Assembly: GCA_030272585.1 (NCBI GenBank)
Contig: BSYQ01000006.1
Span: forward strand, 3,559,001-3,623,000
DNA length: 64,000 bases
Direction of reading: 5' to 3'
Source: Bryopsis sp. KO-2023
Lineage: Eukaryota; Chlorophyta; Ulvophyceae; Bryopsidales; Bryopsidaceae
The notes beneath the pieces were generated by a model, which saw only the letters and a list, made by a program, of their open reading frames with translations, did no database searches and was not told the origin of the DNA. Within the stretch, counting starts at the first letter, position 1, and every line of letters starts with the position of its first letter. Below, piece after piece: positions 1 to 13,600 of this stretch. The position numbers and the translations under genes were made by a program.

Positions 1-2551
1 CGGATGGAGGATGTACTCGAAAAGGTGTGAATGGTCACACTTTCTGGACCCCAATCACACTTTCACTTGACTTCTGGTCTGCTGTTCACACCTAATAAAT
101 CTCCCTCGTCAAATTTTTTTTCCCCCCGAAGCCCTCCTCTGCCCTCGCTCCATCAGTCAATGTCAGACTCACAAAACACAGCAGGAAAAAAAAAGTGAGA
201 TGATTATATTTTTTCATGCATATTTTTGATCTTTGCTTTTCTTCCTTTGCCCTCTCGGCCCCTTTTTTATCATATTCTTGTTTCAACCATAAATCAAGCT
301 TTTCCCATAGTTGCTTTTCTTTTCTTTTCTTTTTTTACTTTTTCGAAACATCCCTTCCCACACACACACACACACACACACGCCTTCTTGCACCGCCATC
401 CCTTTTAGTTTTCTTTGACTTTCTTTTTGTTTTGTTTTCAACTCGCGCACCCATCCCATTGAGTCCTTGGGAAACATCTCAATCTTGATATAGAAAAATA
501 ATAAAAAAAGAGAACACTGTCTTCATTCTTCATTCCCACCCCCACCCACCCACTCTTGTTTTTTTTTTTTTTCGCAACCCTTTCAACTTGTTTTCATATT
601 TGATAACGAAACCTTGGTACATACAGCTATAATTGTTTTTTTCCATGGTTTATATACCACAAGAACTACCCACCGAACGCCCACATGCAATTCGAAAAAT
701 ACCAAAGACGTGGAGAGTGCCCCACCCGCATGTTCAAAAAATCTTGCTCCAAAGCAGATTCATCCTAAAACTTCAATTTCAGCATTTGTGTTTTTAACTT
801 TTTATAATTCATAAACTCTTCTCTCTATTTCTTCAAAGGTGTGACCCCCTCTCTCACTGTTTTCCTTTTCTCACACTTTTCTCACACTTTTCCCCTCCTC
901 TTTTCGTTTTCTGGTTCTCTCTGAAACCTACATTCCCTTGTTGAAATTAGAGAGGGAGGGAAAAAAAAAGAGTTATGAATATATATATGTATGTATATAT
1001 ACATGTATAGAAAAGACAAAGAAAAAACAGAATTAAAAAAAAACAAACACATCTTCTCTTTTTTAAACTTCTTTTTTTTGAACCCCTTTTTTTTTCCCCT
1101 TGAACTTCCGAAAAGACAAAACCCATTTCAGTAATTTGGACGCTTTCTTGTAGCATCAACTACGGACACAGCAATTTTTAAATTTCCTCGTTGAACATTT
1201 TGCCCTCTTTACCTTTTTTTCTTTTAAAAAAAACCTCCTCACTCACACTCACTCACACACACACAACACTTACAAGCACAACAAGGTCATTCGTTGATTT
1301 TTTTTTTTTTCCTTTTCGGTATTTTTCTTTCCACAAAACCCTCTATTTCTCCATTGTCAAAACCCCTTTTTTCGACGTAACCACCCACAGAAAAGTGAGA
1401 GGAAAAAAAATGAGAGAACAGAAAAGCTCAGTCTTCTTCTTCTTTCTTTCTTGCCTTTAAAACCTTTCCCTACCTTTCTCTTCAAACTCTAAAATTAACG
1501 TCTTTCTTTCTTTCTTTTTTCAACCTCCCCCTCCCCTCCACTTCTTGGTTAAATTCCCTTTTCCCTTACATATATATATTTTTCCCCTTCCTATTTTCTT
1601 CTCCTCGCTTCGCTTTTTTCTCTTTTTTTGCTGTTAAAAAAAAAAAGAAAAAAAAAGTCTATACCGCATCCACCAGATATATTTTATATTTTTTTTTGAA
1701 AAACCTTCCAATCATTTATTATCTGAGATCATGTCCATTAACCCGTCGAGCGTAGCATATCCTCTTTTTTTTTATACAACAGGTATAAAAGACTATAGAG
1801 AAGCCCTTTTTGCTTTCCTTTCTTCTCCTCAACTCCCAATCTCCTTCGCCTCTTCCCCCTCCCTTTTTTTCGATCAATCTATTTCCCCCCCTATTTTTTC
1901 TTCTTTTTTTTTTTCAGGTCGCTACTACCAAACCACCCCCTATAGTAGAGGTATTTTTTTCCTTTCTACCTCAACCCCCCAAAACCCTTTTCTTGCACTC
2001 TCTCCCTATATTAGGGTCTCCCACTCCATTACAGCTTTAAGCTGTCTTTAACGTGAGTCTATAGATGTAGTAATGACCTGATGAGGAACGATATCTTTTT
2101 TTTTTTCTCTTCGTCCCTCGTTTTTTGTTGTTTTTTTTAAGAAAGGGAGTTAGGAGACGACGGAGCCTCGTCTCAGATTAATGAGCTCTGATCTTTTCTC
2201 TTCCAATTTTTGAAGGAGCAACCGAGTTTCCTGATTCCGGGAAAAAAACACCACCACCACATTTACTGCAAAGACAAGTTTTATTAAGACATATAAAAAT
2301 TCCCAAAAATTCAATTTACCAAATCTTTCACAAATAGTTTTAATTTTGGGGCGGAATTGCTAATCAAATTCAGTCCTCAGGAAAGGAACAAATGAAACGA
2401 GGCCCGAAAAAAAAATATAACTTACAGAGCACCCACGGCTGTGGTGGTCATACTTTTAGAATCAGTTCTTTTTTTTGGGCGGAAAATATGCCCCCTCCTA
2501 AACAAACGAGATATGCCCCCAAAAAACTGGCTGGGACACTGCCATCCTTCC
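1..2551. other. T-rich non-coding stretch
   Basis: I see no gene here. The plus strand is very rich in T and C, with many runs of 8-12 T and a (CA)n microsatellite at about 360-382. The short open frames in it are low-complexity Phe/Ser/Leu or Lys/Arg translations of these tracts. The stretch could be intron, 3' UTR or intergenic sequence of a gene outside the window; nothing decides which. Confidence 0.6.
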
Positions 2552-3964
2552 TTACTCTAAGTTCATGTTTTTCCATTGCCGTAGCACGAAAAGGACACCG
2601 CCAATGCATATACATATAGGAAAAAAAACACGACCGTCATGTACAGCGCAAAGAGTGGTAAAATTTTGCTTCTTCCCCACCTGTCGGACACGGCTTGCCT
2701 CTTCCAACATTCGATGGTCATCGTCACTTCCAGAGGCAGATGCCCCATCATCAGGTCGGGTTGGATCCCTATCATACATCCGTCTCAACCTATAACAGAC
2801 AACCCACGCACACACCCTCCATCGTCAGGCAGCCATTCACCTGCACAGTGGTCATCAATTTTCGCTTCGGAGATCCCTACTGTTTCACTTCTTCTTTTTT
2901 CTTTCAATTGTTTTTTTGAGGAATGGTGGGGGGAGGGAGAGAGAAAAAAAGAAAAAAAAGAAGAAAAAAAAGGAGAAATAAAAAAGAAAAAGAAGGGCCG
3001 ACTGGATAGGATGCTTACACGAATCCCGACTCCTCGAGCTTTGCCTCTGCCTCCACCCTCTCCTGGTCGTAGAGTGCTGATGAGTCACCTTCAAAATATT
3101 TCCACACTTCTTCCTCCAGTCCATGTGGATCAAGAATGTACGGTCGAACCTCCTGCATCGCCCCAAACACAAACCAAATTTTCACCCAACTAAAATATTA
3201 AAATTCTATTTTATTTTTTAATTTTTTTGACCAACCATCATGCAATTTTCTCACTGGAACCAACAGGATGCCAACAGGTTTTTCTTGTCCAAAAGCAAAA
3301 CTCGGCCAGAAACCTCCAACTCTGGTTCGCAGCCTCACATCAAGAATATCATCCAGAACTGCCCGAGCTTGCTGTCCCAACTCCTTTGCCAGTCGATACT
3401 TCAAAATTGACACCTCGATACCTCTTCTGGCCTCGGACAAATCTGTCGTTTTCCAGCTTTGGCAATCGTGGGCCATGACTTGCAAATGGAACACCTGTTT
3501 CAGCAATTCCACAGCTGGGATTGAGTGAATGGTCCATCGATCCACAGTAGGCTGGCTGTATATATTTCTCTCACTGATATGCTGGATCCAAGCAATACTA
3601 TTGGCTGGACTGGAATTCAGATATCCATAGAAAGGGGTGTGATGTTTTTTTCAGCAAGGGAAATGCCGGTTTGGATTTGAATTGATTTTATTTTGCACAC
3701 ACACACACACATACACACACCAACCTTGTCTTCCAACTGCTTTTTCCTTTTCTCCAGCTGTTTTTCGAAACTGGGGGTGAGTTTCAGTTTGTGGTATCGA
3801 ACCCTGGCCTTAAGGTCCTGCGAACAATCGTCCAGACGATCAGCAACGTTTCCCCTTATGTTTCGACGCGGAGTGAACTCTCCTCCAAAGCAAAAAAATG
3901 CATGCGTCGAAATCGAACAAGGTCTCACCTCTTTCCGACGTTCGTTCTTGCCCAAAACCATTTC
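2552..3964 (-). CDS. unrecognised spliced gene, 3' part modelled
   Basis: I do not recognise the family. Four exons read in the order 3964-3725, 3609-3255, 3152-3019 and 2789-2552 (stop). The last three join in compatible phases at GT-AG sites (phase 0, then phase 2). The first junction needs a donor a few bases past 3725, inside a GT-rich repeat. The exons have higher GC than the T-rich introns. The product is helical and charged: a basic coiled-coil-like stretch with alternating Lys/Glu in the first exon, an Arg/Leu/Lys-rich helical region in the second, an acidic third exon and an Asp/Ser-rich fourth exon that ends in a short hydrophobic stretch. The start lies upstream and was not found; an in-frame ATG occurs at the top of the first listed exon. 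An alternative 3' exon arrangement, with a donor at about 2680, would expose a different hydrophobic tail. Confidence 0.4.
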
Positions 3965-4484
3965 CTGAAGAAAAACAAAAGCGTCCTGGGGAAAAAAAAG
4001 TATCGGTGGGGAAAGAACGACCTTTCCGCCCGCGACTTTTGAGCTCGCTTTCAAAAAAGAAGGGTACAAGCGTTGGCTGGATCGACGACCTCCACGCGAT
4101 CAGCGAACAAGAAATTCGACGCCAGAATTCCCCAGGTTTTTCTTTCTGGTTCTTTTTTTTTCGTCTGTTTTTTCTTTCCCCGTTGTCTGGATTCTTTCTC
4201 CGGTCTACTTTTTAAAATCTCCTTCCTCACTCGACAACCCCCCAAAGCAATCCGTTCTGCGGGAGAAAGAAACACGTCGGTGGTGACACCTCAAACCGCT
4301 CCTGTGCTGAACACGCAACAGACGAGATCGTCAGCAGCGTTTTTCTTGTCTCAATTTTGGGATGACGTACATTACGCATTCTTAAAAAAAAACGGTATAA
4401 AAACTGGATTCCCTTTGTCATGTCTGGAGTCGTCTCCTTACCCTTTCGCAGGTGAAGGAAACCCTTCCCCTCGGGCCCTGCCTG

Positions 4485-5651
4485 ATGGATAACACCTCCC
4501 TTTCTCCATCCCGGGGGAGCAACGTCTCCCTTCCTCAGAACCTGATGGGCAACATCTTCGGTTCTGCGGAGGGATCTTACCCTACAAACCTGAGGAACGA
4601 ACCCACCTTTATTTCTGCGGAGGAGCTCACTTCTCAGGACGTCGTGGGCAACTTTTCCTTCGATCGCGGTCAGTATTCCCTTGGGGATCAGGACTTCCAG
4701 GCGGTTGGCGTTGCTTGGGTTCCTCCGCAGCCAGTGGTGGAGGGACAGAACCAGGATGCCGAGGGTACGGTCTTCTCTTGTTTAAGTTGCTTGTTGATAG
4801 TTAGCTCTGGCCGTTCGACTTTGACTCGCAAGGAAGGTTGGCAAATCTGGCCGCTCGGCCTTGATCAAGAGGGAAGGCCAATAGAAGGCACGACAGCAGC
4901 TTTTCATTGGCTTATTCTGGTCGTGCTGAATTATTTGGACGCCTTCACGCTTGCGATGGGGAGTTGTGGCCAAGAAACTTGTCGTTACTCCTTTGTTTGT
5001 GCAACAGGGCAATTCTCAACAGATGTCATAGACTTGTTGTGCGGGGACCTAAACGAGAGGGAATCTGATGTCGTCGGACTTGAAACTCTCGGCGGTGTCC
5101 AAAGTCACGAGAATTTCCCCCCCAGAGAACTCATTATGGGGGTCCGGTGGTTTCTGTTTCCAACGGGTGTCGTGAAAGCTCTTATGAAGTTCCCCGTTCT
5201 CTCGGTCCCACAACAGGTCGCGGCAGTGAAAGCCGGAGCTGAGTTTTTTGTGGGTCAGTTGAATCACCAGGGAGGGATTGCGTTCAACGGAATTAATGCC
5301 AACATTCCTCAACCTGTCGCTGGAAGCGATGGCTGGGGTGTTGCGGTGCGCCAGAGTGATCGCCGCTCTGAAAAAGTAGTCAGCAATTTTTTCGGAGTTC
5401 GCAGGATCCGACAGGCGCTTTGGTGGAGTTCCAAACAACCCGAAGTAAGGCCAGGCGTCGAGAAAAGCACTTGGAAGAAAGACGATACCATAAACCAGTA
5501 CGTGAACGAAGCCGTTGCTCTCTACATCGTTTTGAAACCTGAGGTCGGGACGACGTTGCACGTCTTTGAGGGAGGGGAGTTGCAGGCGACTCGAGAGAAG
5601 GGCATTGGGTTCTATGAACTTGGAAAAAGGAAAAGAAGAAGGATCTGCTGA
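4485..5651 (+). CDS. hypothetical protein, 388-codon orphan ORF
   Basis: This is a single open frame of 388 codons from the first in-frame ATG; the frame is open a little further upstream. I recognise no domain. The first third is rich in Asn, Ser, Gly and Pro. The remainder is more globular, ending in a Lys/Arg-rich tail. Base composition is close to balanced, unlike the T-rich flanks, so the stretch is probably coding or recently was. A 170-codon frame lies opposite at 5049-5561, so the strand is not certain. It may be one exon of a longer gene, since a possible acceptor AG precedes the frame at about 4450 and a GTACGG-type donor lies at about 4765. Confidence 0.35.
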   Translation: MDNTSLSPSRGSNVSLPQNLMGNIFGSAEGSYPTNLRNEPTFISAEELTSQDVVGNFSFDRGQYSLGDQDFQAVGVAWVPPQPVVEGQNQDAEGTVFSCLSCLLIVSSGRSTLTRKEGWQIWPLGLDQEGRPIEGTTAAFHWLILVVLNYLDAFTLAMGSCGQETCRYSFVCATGQFSTDVIDLLCGDLNERESDVVGLETLGGVQSHENFPPRELIMGVRWFLFPTGVVKALMKFPVLSVPQQVAAVKAGAEFFVGQLNHQGGIAFNGINANIPQPVAGSDGWGVAVRQSDRRSEKVVSNFFGVRRIRQALWWSSKQPEVRPGVEKSTWKKDDTINQYVNEAVALYIVLKPEVGTTLHVFEGGELQATREKGIGFYELGKRKRRRIC

Positions 5652-7670
5652 GAGAGAGGGACCTGCAGAGAGGAAGAAATCTGCTATATCTGCTGGGGGA
5701 AGTGCAAGTTATTTTGGCTGGGTTGATGAGTAAATGAGGAAGCATGCCATCTTCTTGCTCATGACAGAAAATGGTATTTCCTCTTTAAAGAGAGCGGATT
5801 CGGAGTGGTTTGCAACAATTAGGTATGAATACAATCCCCCAGGAAAACAGAGAGATAGTGAGGAAAAAAAAAGGTGAATTATACCTTGATGTCGATTGAA
5901 TCATTGGTGGAATTGAAAGAAAACCTCACGGAAAAGAAAAGAAAAAAGGTTTTCAAAAAAAGAAAAAAAAATGATGTGGAAAGACCTTATAAGACCTTAT
6001 CATAACCTTACAAGCATCTGCTTCAGCTGTGCTGAGTAAAAATTTCTTAATATTTGCTGGGTAAAGGTTTCTTAATATTTGATGAGAAAGGGGGAGGGAG
6101 GAGGAGAATTAAAGATGAATTCAAGGTGCGGTAGTGAGCGATGTCGAACCAGATTTTACGTAGTACGTGTTGGAATGGGCGATGTCAGGAGCATCGTTTT
6201 GGTGGTCCTAGAGTGTTTCTGAGTGGGATGATCCTGTTGTGGTCCTCTCTCATTTCTTCCTATTGGGGGGGGGGGGGGGGCAGATTGGAGAAGGGAAGAG
6301 AGGGGGAGGACCACGAGGAGATGTCTCACTCAGAAACACGCTATGACTAAGTGCATTCTGTTATCTGAAGACAACAAAACAATTTTGTTTTTTTTTTAAA
6401 TATATTTTGTGTTGGAAGAGTCTCACAGAAGGGATCCCATGGGGCCCATAGGATGGTTTGGGGTGCCTTCTGTCAGAACTTCAGTCAATCCTTCAAAAAA
6501 ATTTTTTTGTAGGATTGCAAGAAAAAATTGAAAAACACAGATTTTGTTTCTTTTTGGACATGTGTGTCGGTGCATGCGTTTTTTGATATTGAGAAAAGTG
6601 TTGTGATGGTGAGAAAGGAGGAGGGGAGGGGGGGTTGGGACATACCCCCCCCCCAAAAAAAAAAAAAAAAAGAAAACCAAGGTATGGCAAGACTGAGTGC
6701 GATCTGTTGGGGAGAACATTTTCAACAAAAATTTTGATGAATGAAAAGTAGGCAAGTCATGCATACGTGTATTATTGAGTCATTTTGGCAAAAGATGCTT
6801 GTGAGGTGATGATGATGGTTTTGATTGTATAATAAATAATTTGGAGGGTTTTTTGTGTTTTGATTTGACAAGCTGATGTCTGGGGTGGTGGTTTGTGGTA
6901 GGGCAACCTGCCCTGTGTGTTTGGTTGCTTTTTGAGACAGAGAGATTGTGGTGTGGTGTTGAGGATGAACTGTATATTTTTGACAGAGGTTGGCAAAGAC
7001 GATAGATTTCATTTCATTTTGTGGTAAAACAAAATTTCACTGAACGCTCGAGTTTGCGGGGAAAAAAAGATTGATTGGAAGTGGATGAGATGTAAAAAGC
7101 AATCTTTGGGTGAATTTATGCTGTTCATCGGTGCATTACTCTGAATATGAAAATTATCAGAAAATCGTTTTGTCTGTCTAGAACTGTGTCTTGACAACGA
7201 ATGATACACCAACACCTCTTTCGATAGATATCCCAGTCATTCGATTCGACTGGGAAGTTCAGATGCAGTTAATGTGCCTAATTTTTATGTTTATGGATTC
7301 ACTGGATGTTAGTTTGGCGCAAGAATAAATTATCTACCATCTGTATTAGAAAAACCTTTTTGTAAGATCAAGATCCGCTTGTCGAGAAGCAACTGTGTGA
7401 AACACCTCACTTTAAAACAGTATAAAAAAGTGATACATCATGCAGATGCATAAATTGTATCAGTCAATCTTCCGCCAGACATTTTTACGCTAAAACTATT
7501 TAACAAATGTACAAAAATCGACACACTTTATCACAAAAACAAAGAAATCATATTTTCCCTGGAAACACACACACACTCCTCACGAAAAAATACACAAATC
7601 CTCCCCCACCCACTCGCATTCAATCATCAAAGAACACCAACAATGCAAAATCATAGCTAATCAGTGCAGC
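5652..7670. other. intergenic region without recognised gene
   Basis: No coding region is supported between the orphan ORF and the 3' end of the exonuclease gene. The region has A- and T-rich stretches, a 16-G run at 6265-6280 inside an inverted repeat (listed separately), and a C/A homopolymer junction at about 6647-6671. The right half probably includes the 3' UTR of the minus-strand gene ending at 7671. Confidence 0.5.
6207..6345. repeat. imperfect inverted repeat around a G run
   Basis: The left arm (about 6207-6260) and right arm (about 6290-6345) are reverse complements with some mismatches. The best-matched blocks are a perfect 13-base match, GTGTTTCTGAGTG against CACTCAGAAACAC, and GTGGTCCTC against GAGGACCAC. 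The loop holds a 16-G homopolymer. Transcribed in either direction it would form a long hairpin. It may be a foldback element or a small-RNA precursor; I see no terminal duplication that would prove transposition. Confidence 0.6.
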
Positions 7671-10600
7671 CTACTCCTCTCCAACCCCCCCCTCCAGATC
7701 CTCCAGGGCATTATCACAGAAAGAATATGTATGCGCATCGGTGGGGTCCGATTGATGTGCATTTTTCTGGGGGGTTTCTGTATCTTGACCGCCGGATAAC
7801 AGCTCTTTCATTTGCTGGAGGACAGTTCTGCTCTTGGGACCCATCCAATAGAATTTGCCACAATCGATGCACCTCCAAAAAGCATCAATCATCTGTGCGG
7901 AAAAAAAAATAAAAAATTCACAGTCAGGTGTCATGCGATGGCGCAATCCACTCCAATTCAATAATGATAAAACCCTAGCATTCTATCCAGAGATGTGAGG
8001 ACGTTTCAACCGACTGGTATCCAGATTTGAAGGGAAAAGGATATGGCGACTGTTCCACCTAGTCGGAGCTGCATGTTCATCTGGAAACAGGTTTTCGCCA
8101 CTCACAGCCATTTTCATCCGTTTCAAAGAGCTCAAATCCCTTTTTTTATTTTGTCACTTGTTGCGTTCCATCATGTGAGTCGAAAGGGATCGACTCTCAT
8201 TAAAAAAAAAAAAAAAGAGGGATTTGCTCTTTTTTTTCCCCACTCTCTGTATGTTGTTCTTCCCCAAGGTCAAGACATGAAAAAGAAAAATATCTTCGGT
8301 GTAATATCGGTGTTTTCTGTAACATGTAAAAAAGAGCAACCTCGATCACCAATTCCTACTGAAAATTATGAAAATGCCAAACTACATTCTCTCCAAGGAG
8401 AGCACTCACATTGAACACTCGTTCTGGAATTTCGGAAGGCCGTTTTGCTCCTTCGCAGGCCGTGTAGCGGAAATTGGCACTGTTACAGTAACTGCAACGA
8501 GACAGCGCCGTGTTTTCATCATACCTGAAATTCACCAAAAAACACACAACACACAAGGAGGGGCCTCTCTGTCACGAACAGAGAATATAACAACTCTTCC
8601 TCCAGACATGAAAAGTTCCGTACAGGAATCTACTCCCCCCCAAATTCTCATTCACCAGAACATCATGCAGTTTTGCTGATTGAACGATTCGGTTTGGGCG
8701 ATTTATTTATTTATATTTATATTTTTTAGAGGGACTGTGCTGAGAGCACCCTCAAGAAACAGAAACCTCGAAAAAGTGGACCAGCAGAAGTTCTAAATCG
8801 ACTAAGCAATCTTCCATGTCAATTTTAAACTATGATCAACCTCTCTTTCGAAAAAAAAAATCGAACGATAATTAATTTTTTCCATGAAGAATTACCATCC
8901 AATAAAATAGCTGAAAAACAGGTTCCTCTCCTTTGTGAAATTTTATTTTCAAAACTTCAGAAATGACTGTTTAAGTCCAAACAACCAAAACGGCTTTAGC
9001 AAGAAGGGGTCATTGTCCAGTGTCCGATGTTTTCGAGTAAAAACTGATCAAAATGCACCGATGGACTCCCTGGTTTACTCAGGTTTGGGGCCATCGTTCT
9101 TTTCAGCGTGAAAAAAAACAAATGGGAATTGGGACTTGGTGGGAAAAACCTGAAGGCACCTAGGCAAGTTGAATATACAGAGCCGCAATCGACAAGAACA
9201 AAGCGTACAGCTACAAATACAAGGTCAAAAGGTACAGAAATCCCACACCTATCTAAAACTCACTGCAATCTCAATATCCCCCTCCAGCATACCAACCAAT
9301 CCCAACCAAAAACAAAACAAAATGAAATGAAATGCATTTCTCAAAAATAACGTTTCAGAAACGAAAAAAATCGCTTGCCGAAGGAAGGGCGTGGGTGTGG
9401 GCTACTTCTTGTCGCTTGATTCACACGGCTTTTTTTTCCCCCTCGGATTTTCCCTGGAAGAAGATTTCGCCTCCTGGTGGTAAGACCCTGACGCTGAACC
9501 TTGGACTACTTTCACCTCCGCATCCCCATAAAGTTTGGCCAATTCCTGCACAGCCCTTTCTTCGATCTGAATCGCCGGGATGGGGTGGACCACCGCTTCG
9601 GTCCCTTCAGGAACGTACCAACGACTCGGGGGGACTGGGGATGACTGGGCTGCCATGCCACCCCCACCCCCACCCCCACCCCCACCCCCACCCCCACCCC
9701 CATTCTTGGCTTTTGATAAAGGAGCCCAGCCCCTCATCTTTCGCATTTCTTGTTCAGTCTGGATGTCCTGCAACGACTGCTTCGGAGAAGGGGAGGGCAC
9801 TTTCCCCGCACCCCCCCAAGCTGGTCCAGATCTCTTTTTCACAGCCACCGGCTTGGTCATGAAATCTGCAAGGGACATCCGTTTCCCACCACCGCTGTCC
9901 AATGACGATGGCCCCATCGTTTTCGAGCAGCCTGGTTGTTTCTGGCCAGGTTGTCCAGAGATACCCATAGACCTCTCCTGTTGCATGATGTTTGCAAAAC
10001 TGGCACTGGGGTCTTTTTCTTTGCTGCCCGTCACTTTTCCCCAAGCCGGACCCTCATGTGGTGCTCTCTCCACCGGATCGGGCTGCTCCAGTTTCCCAGA
10101 AAGAAACGCTGACAGACCTCCCTTCTTGCCCTTACCCCTCGATTTCCTTGATGTCTCCTTGATCGGCGTCTGGATGCTAGGCTCCAGCGGCACTGAGAAC
10201 CCCATGTTGCAAACAGACACCTCCCCCTTGTTTTCATTCACTATGCCCCCTGCTGGCAGCTCCACAGGGGTCGTCTTCGATTCCGCAACCGAACTGCTGT
10301 CTATCGAAGCTCCCTTTGATTTTTTCTTCCTCTTTTTGGCAATATCGACGCTCTGCTTGCTGGTTGTCGGGGTTCCATGCTTGGGGACACTCGAGCTCCC
10401 CCCGAATGACCGAGAAACATCTTCTTGCTCCAACTCACAGTGCAGCATGGCCTGGACAGAGGCGGCACTCGACCCACACTCAAGCGAATGCAGCCCTTGC
10501 TCCAGAACCTTCTTCCTCCCGATCTTAGACAGCTGCTGCTCGTCCAACACGACACCCTCCGACCCTTTCGCTTCCAGATTCGCGATTTGTTGCAACTTCT

Positions 10601-13600
10601 TTTTGACATTTCGTTTCAGTTTTGCGGAGACCTCCTCTTCTGTCGGAGTTCGATCAGGCATGAACCTCAGCCCACCAGCGTTCATTCTTAACGCACCCCA
10701 CGACTCTGGCCCTACCCCTCCTTGCAACCTTTGCCCAGCGCTCCCGACAAAAAATCCGGCATCCTCCTCCCCCACCCCCATCGACAGAGTCGGCCTCATC
10801 CCAAATCCCGACACGGTTTTACCAATTCCAGACCCCTCCATCCACCAGGGCTCGCTAGGCAATTCGGTCCTGCGCAAGACATGTCGCTGATAATACGCCT
10901 CGATGTCGGCCAAAACATGGGGTTGGGCCCATGTCAAAGCCTCGGCAGCCTCCATCAGCACTACGTCCAAATTGAACACCACCACTTCCAGACAGCTTTT
11001 CCTGAGGACTTGCGCATCGATTGAGTCAGCATACTCCAGAATTTGGATTGCATTCCTGGGTTCAATCACTTCTTTGGAAACCACCTTTTCACAGATGTCC
11101 TGCAGCGAGGGAAAACTCCTGGCTGGCGAGTCGACCTCGTCAGCAATATCTGCTAAACAACCGAAAGACCCCACCAAATCATCCACCGCAAGGGACTCCC
11201 CAGGGATGACCAACAGTTCTGAGTTTTGACTTCCCCTGGGTGAGCCACCGCTCGACAGCGATCCCTCCGCTTTGCTTTCCTTGCCCCGACCACCGGCTTT
11301 TTCGAATTTCACATCAGCAGCTTCCCACTCTTGCAAAGCCACCGTGTGCTTTTCACCCACCCACACCTCCACCACGGAATTCAATCCTTCGACTCGCTCC
11401 GGAGCTATCGAAATCGGAACGAAATTCCGCCCATCCCTGTTGTGAGATCTGTTCTCCTGCGGACTGCCCTCCCATGTATACACTTCACCTAATCCCCCAA
11501 CCACTGCCGTGACCGTTTTCCCTGCTCCAATGGAGACCGCCTTTCTTCCAGCCAATTCCCCACCGACCGCAACCACCCTCAGCTCAGGATCCGAACTCCG
11601 CCAGGCGAACACAGCCCCTGTTCGTGTTATGCATGACGAATGCACCCCACCAGCAGCCGCCGCCACCACAAACGGTCGGGTGACATCCTCAATCCCCCTG
11701 TGGAAATGAACCGGCTCCCCCGACAGCGATTGATTCAAGCTTTTTGCCGAATGGAACGACAGCTTGCGGGGATTCACATGTTTGTTTCCCCAGGAGAACG
11801 CCTCCCCATCCTTGGTCACCACGATGGAATGGTGTTTGGACAAGGAGAGCACCGTCACAAACTTCTCATGAATGGAATCGACGGGGCGTGGGGTGGGGTT
11901 CGATGCGGAATCCGACGTTCCGTAACCCAACTGCCCACGGTCGTTCGCCCCCCAAGTATACACCCCTCCCCCAATCGTGATGATTGCGGAGTGTCGGTTG
12001 GCAGCCGCGGCCACCTCCGCGAACACCCCTTTCAGGAACGCAATCTTTTTGGGGGTGGGCTGGGTATCGACGGCTGGATATCCCAGTTTGCCATCCTTGT
12101 TGGAGCCCCACGAATACACCTCTCCCAAAGACGTCACAGCCAGAGTGTGGTGTTTCGCGGCAGCTACGGATACGACGACTTTTCCAGAGAGGCCCTCCAC
12201 AACCCTGGGGTAAATCTGAGCGCCCTCCCCACCATGCCAATTGAAGTCGGCGTGTCCCAACCTTCCCCCACGACCCCATCCCCACGTGTACACTGTCCCG
12301 GCTTCAGTCAGCGCGACGGTGTGAAATTTGCTTGCGGAAATGCTGTGGACTCGGAGTCCTCCGAGCGTAGCGAGGCGTCTCGGCACGGTCGTCAGATCTG
12401 TGGAGCCAGTGCCCAACTGATAGTTCGCGCCATTGCCCCAACTAAAAACTTCGGCTTTCTTCGAGGGGGTCTTTTTCTTTCCGCGCAAGGGCATGAGCTC
12501 CTTACTAACCAAATCTATGGGACTGCGTCCAATGGGATCCTTCACCGAAAGGGAAGCGCCAGCCGCTAACAGCCGAGCCGCTGCTTGCACACGACCGAAG
12601 TAAAGAGCCCTCTGCAGGGACGCCCACCCCGACTCCCCATCGCAAACCTCCAGGTTCACCCCAGCTTCGACGAGAACATCCAGAGCCCCCAGATCATTGT
12701 TCCAAACTGTCGAGTGAATTGGACAGACCTCGTTATCGTTGGGGGCCTCGAGCTCGTGCATGCCCAAGTCCGACGAGATTTGGCCGACACTCGCAACCCC
12801 GCTCCTTCCGAACGAAGCCATGCTCGTTCTTTCGTTTCGTTTGTTCGCAAGTTTTCTCAGCCCACCACGAGACTATAGACGCATTCTTTCTGGAGCTCCT
12901 TGCCGATCCACGAGAAAACACGCGAAGAGAAAAACGACCGACGTGTTCTCGGGACGTTGATAAAAGCGAGTCGAAGGAATAATTCGCGAGATATGCTTTC
13001 AGTCAAAGATCCGAAACGGAAGCTGAAGCGAGAACGCCGAAACGCAAAGGATGCTTTTCTGACCAATTATGATGGGACTCAAATTTCTTGAGTTTTTTTC
13101 CCCCTTTTTTTTTTGGGGGGGGGGGGGGGAGGTCTTGTCCTCGACAGACGCAAACTTTTCGTTATGGTTACGAAAAAACCTTGCTAATGGATGCCCCAAC
13201 TCCACACCATCTCCTCCTCACCTGATTCCAAAATGGCTAGCTACCTCCCTCATTTGGTCCTCGCAGCTGCTGCTGCCCAAAAGAAACACCATGGCACAGT
13301 CCTTCCTCATGGCCAGTTTGTAATTCCTTGTCAGAAAGACTCTGCCATCCTTGGTTGCTTTCTTGACGATCATGGGGATGTCGTCCCCGTGCTCCTCCTC
13401 GGTCAAATATTCGGCATCCACTCCGGTAGCCCTCAACCAACGACACAGTCTCCCCAACATGGAGTCCAGAAAGAATCGAACGGATGTCTGAGAACAGATA
13501 TCATGTGGGTCAAATCAATGCCGATTATCGGAGAGTCAACTTTTGTATATGTCCATTTTAACTTCTTTTTTTTAAACAAATGTAGTCAATCGTACAACCC

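Noticed and set aside
216-2051. several 60-106 codon frames
   Set aside because: They are translations of poly-T/C tracts with Phe/Ser/Leu-rich low-complexity products.
9580-10890. 436-codon frame on the plus strand
   Set aside because: It is the antisense shadow of the ankyrin/RCC1 gene; the minus strand has clear domains and a 1139-codon frame.
11640-12569. 309-codon frame on the plus strand
   Set aside because: Also antisense to the RCC1 repeats; low-complexity and without domain similarity.
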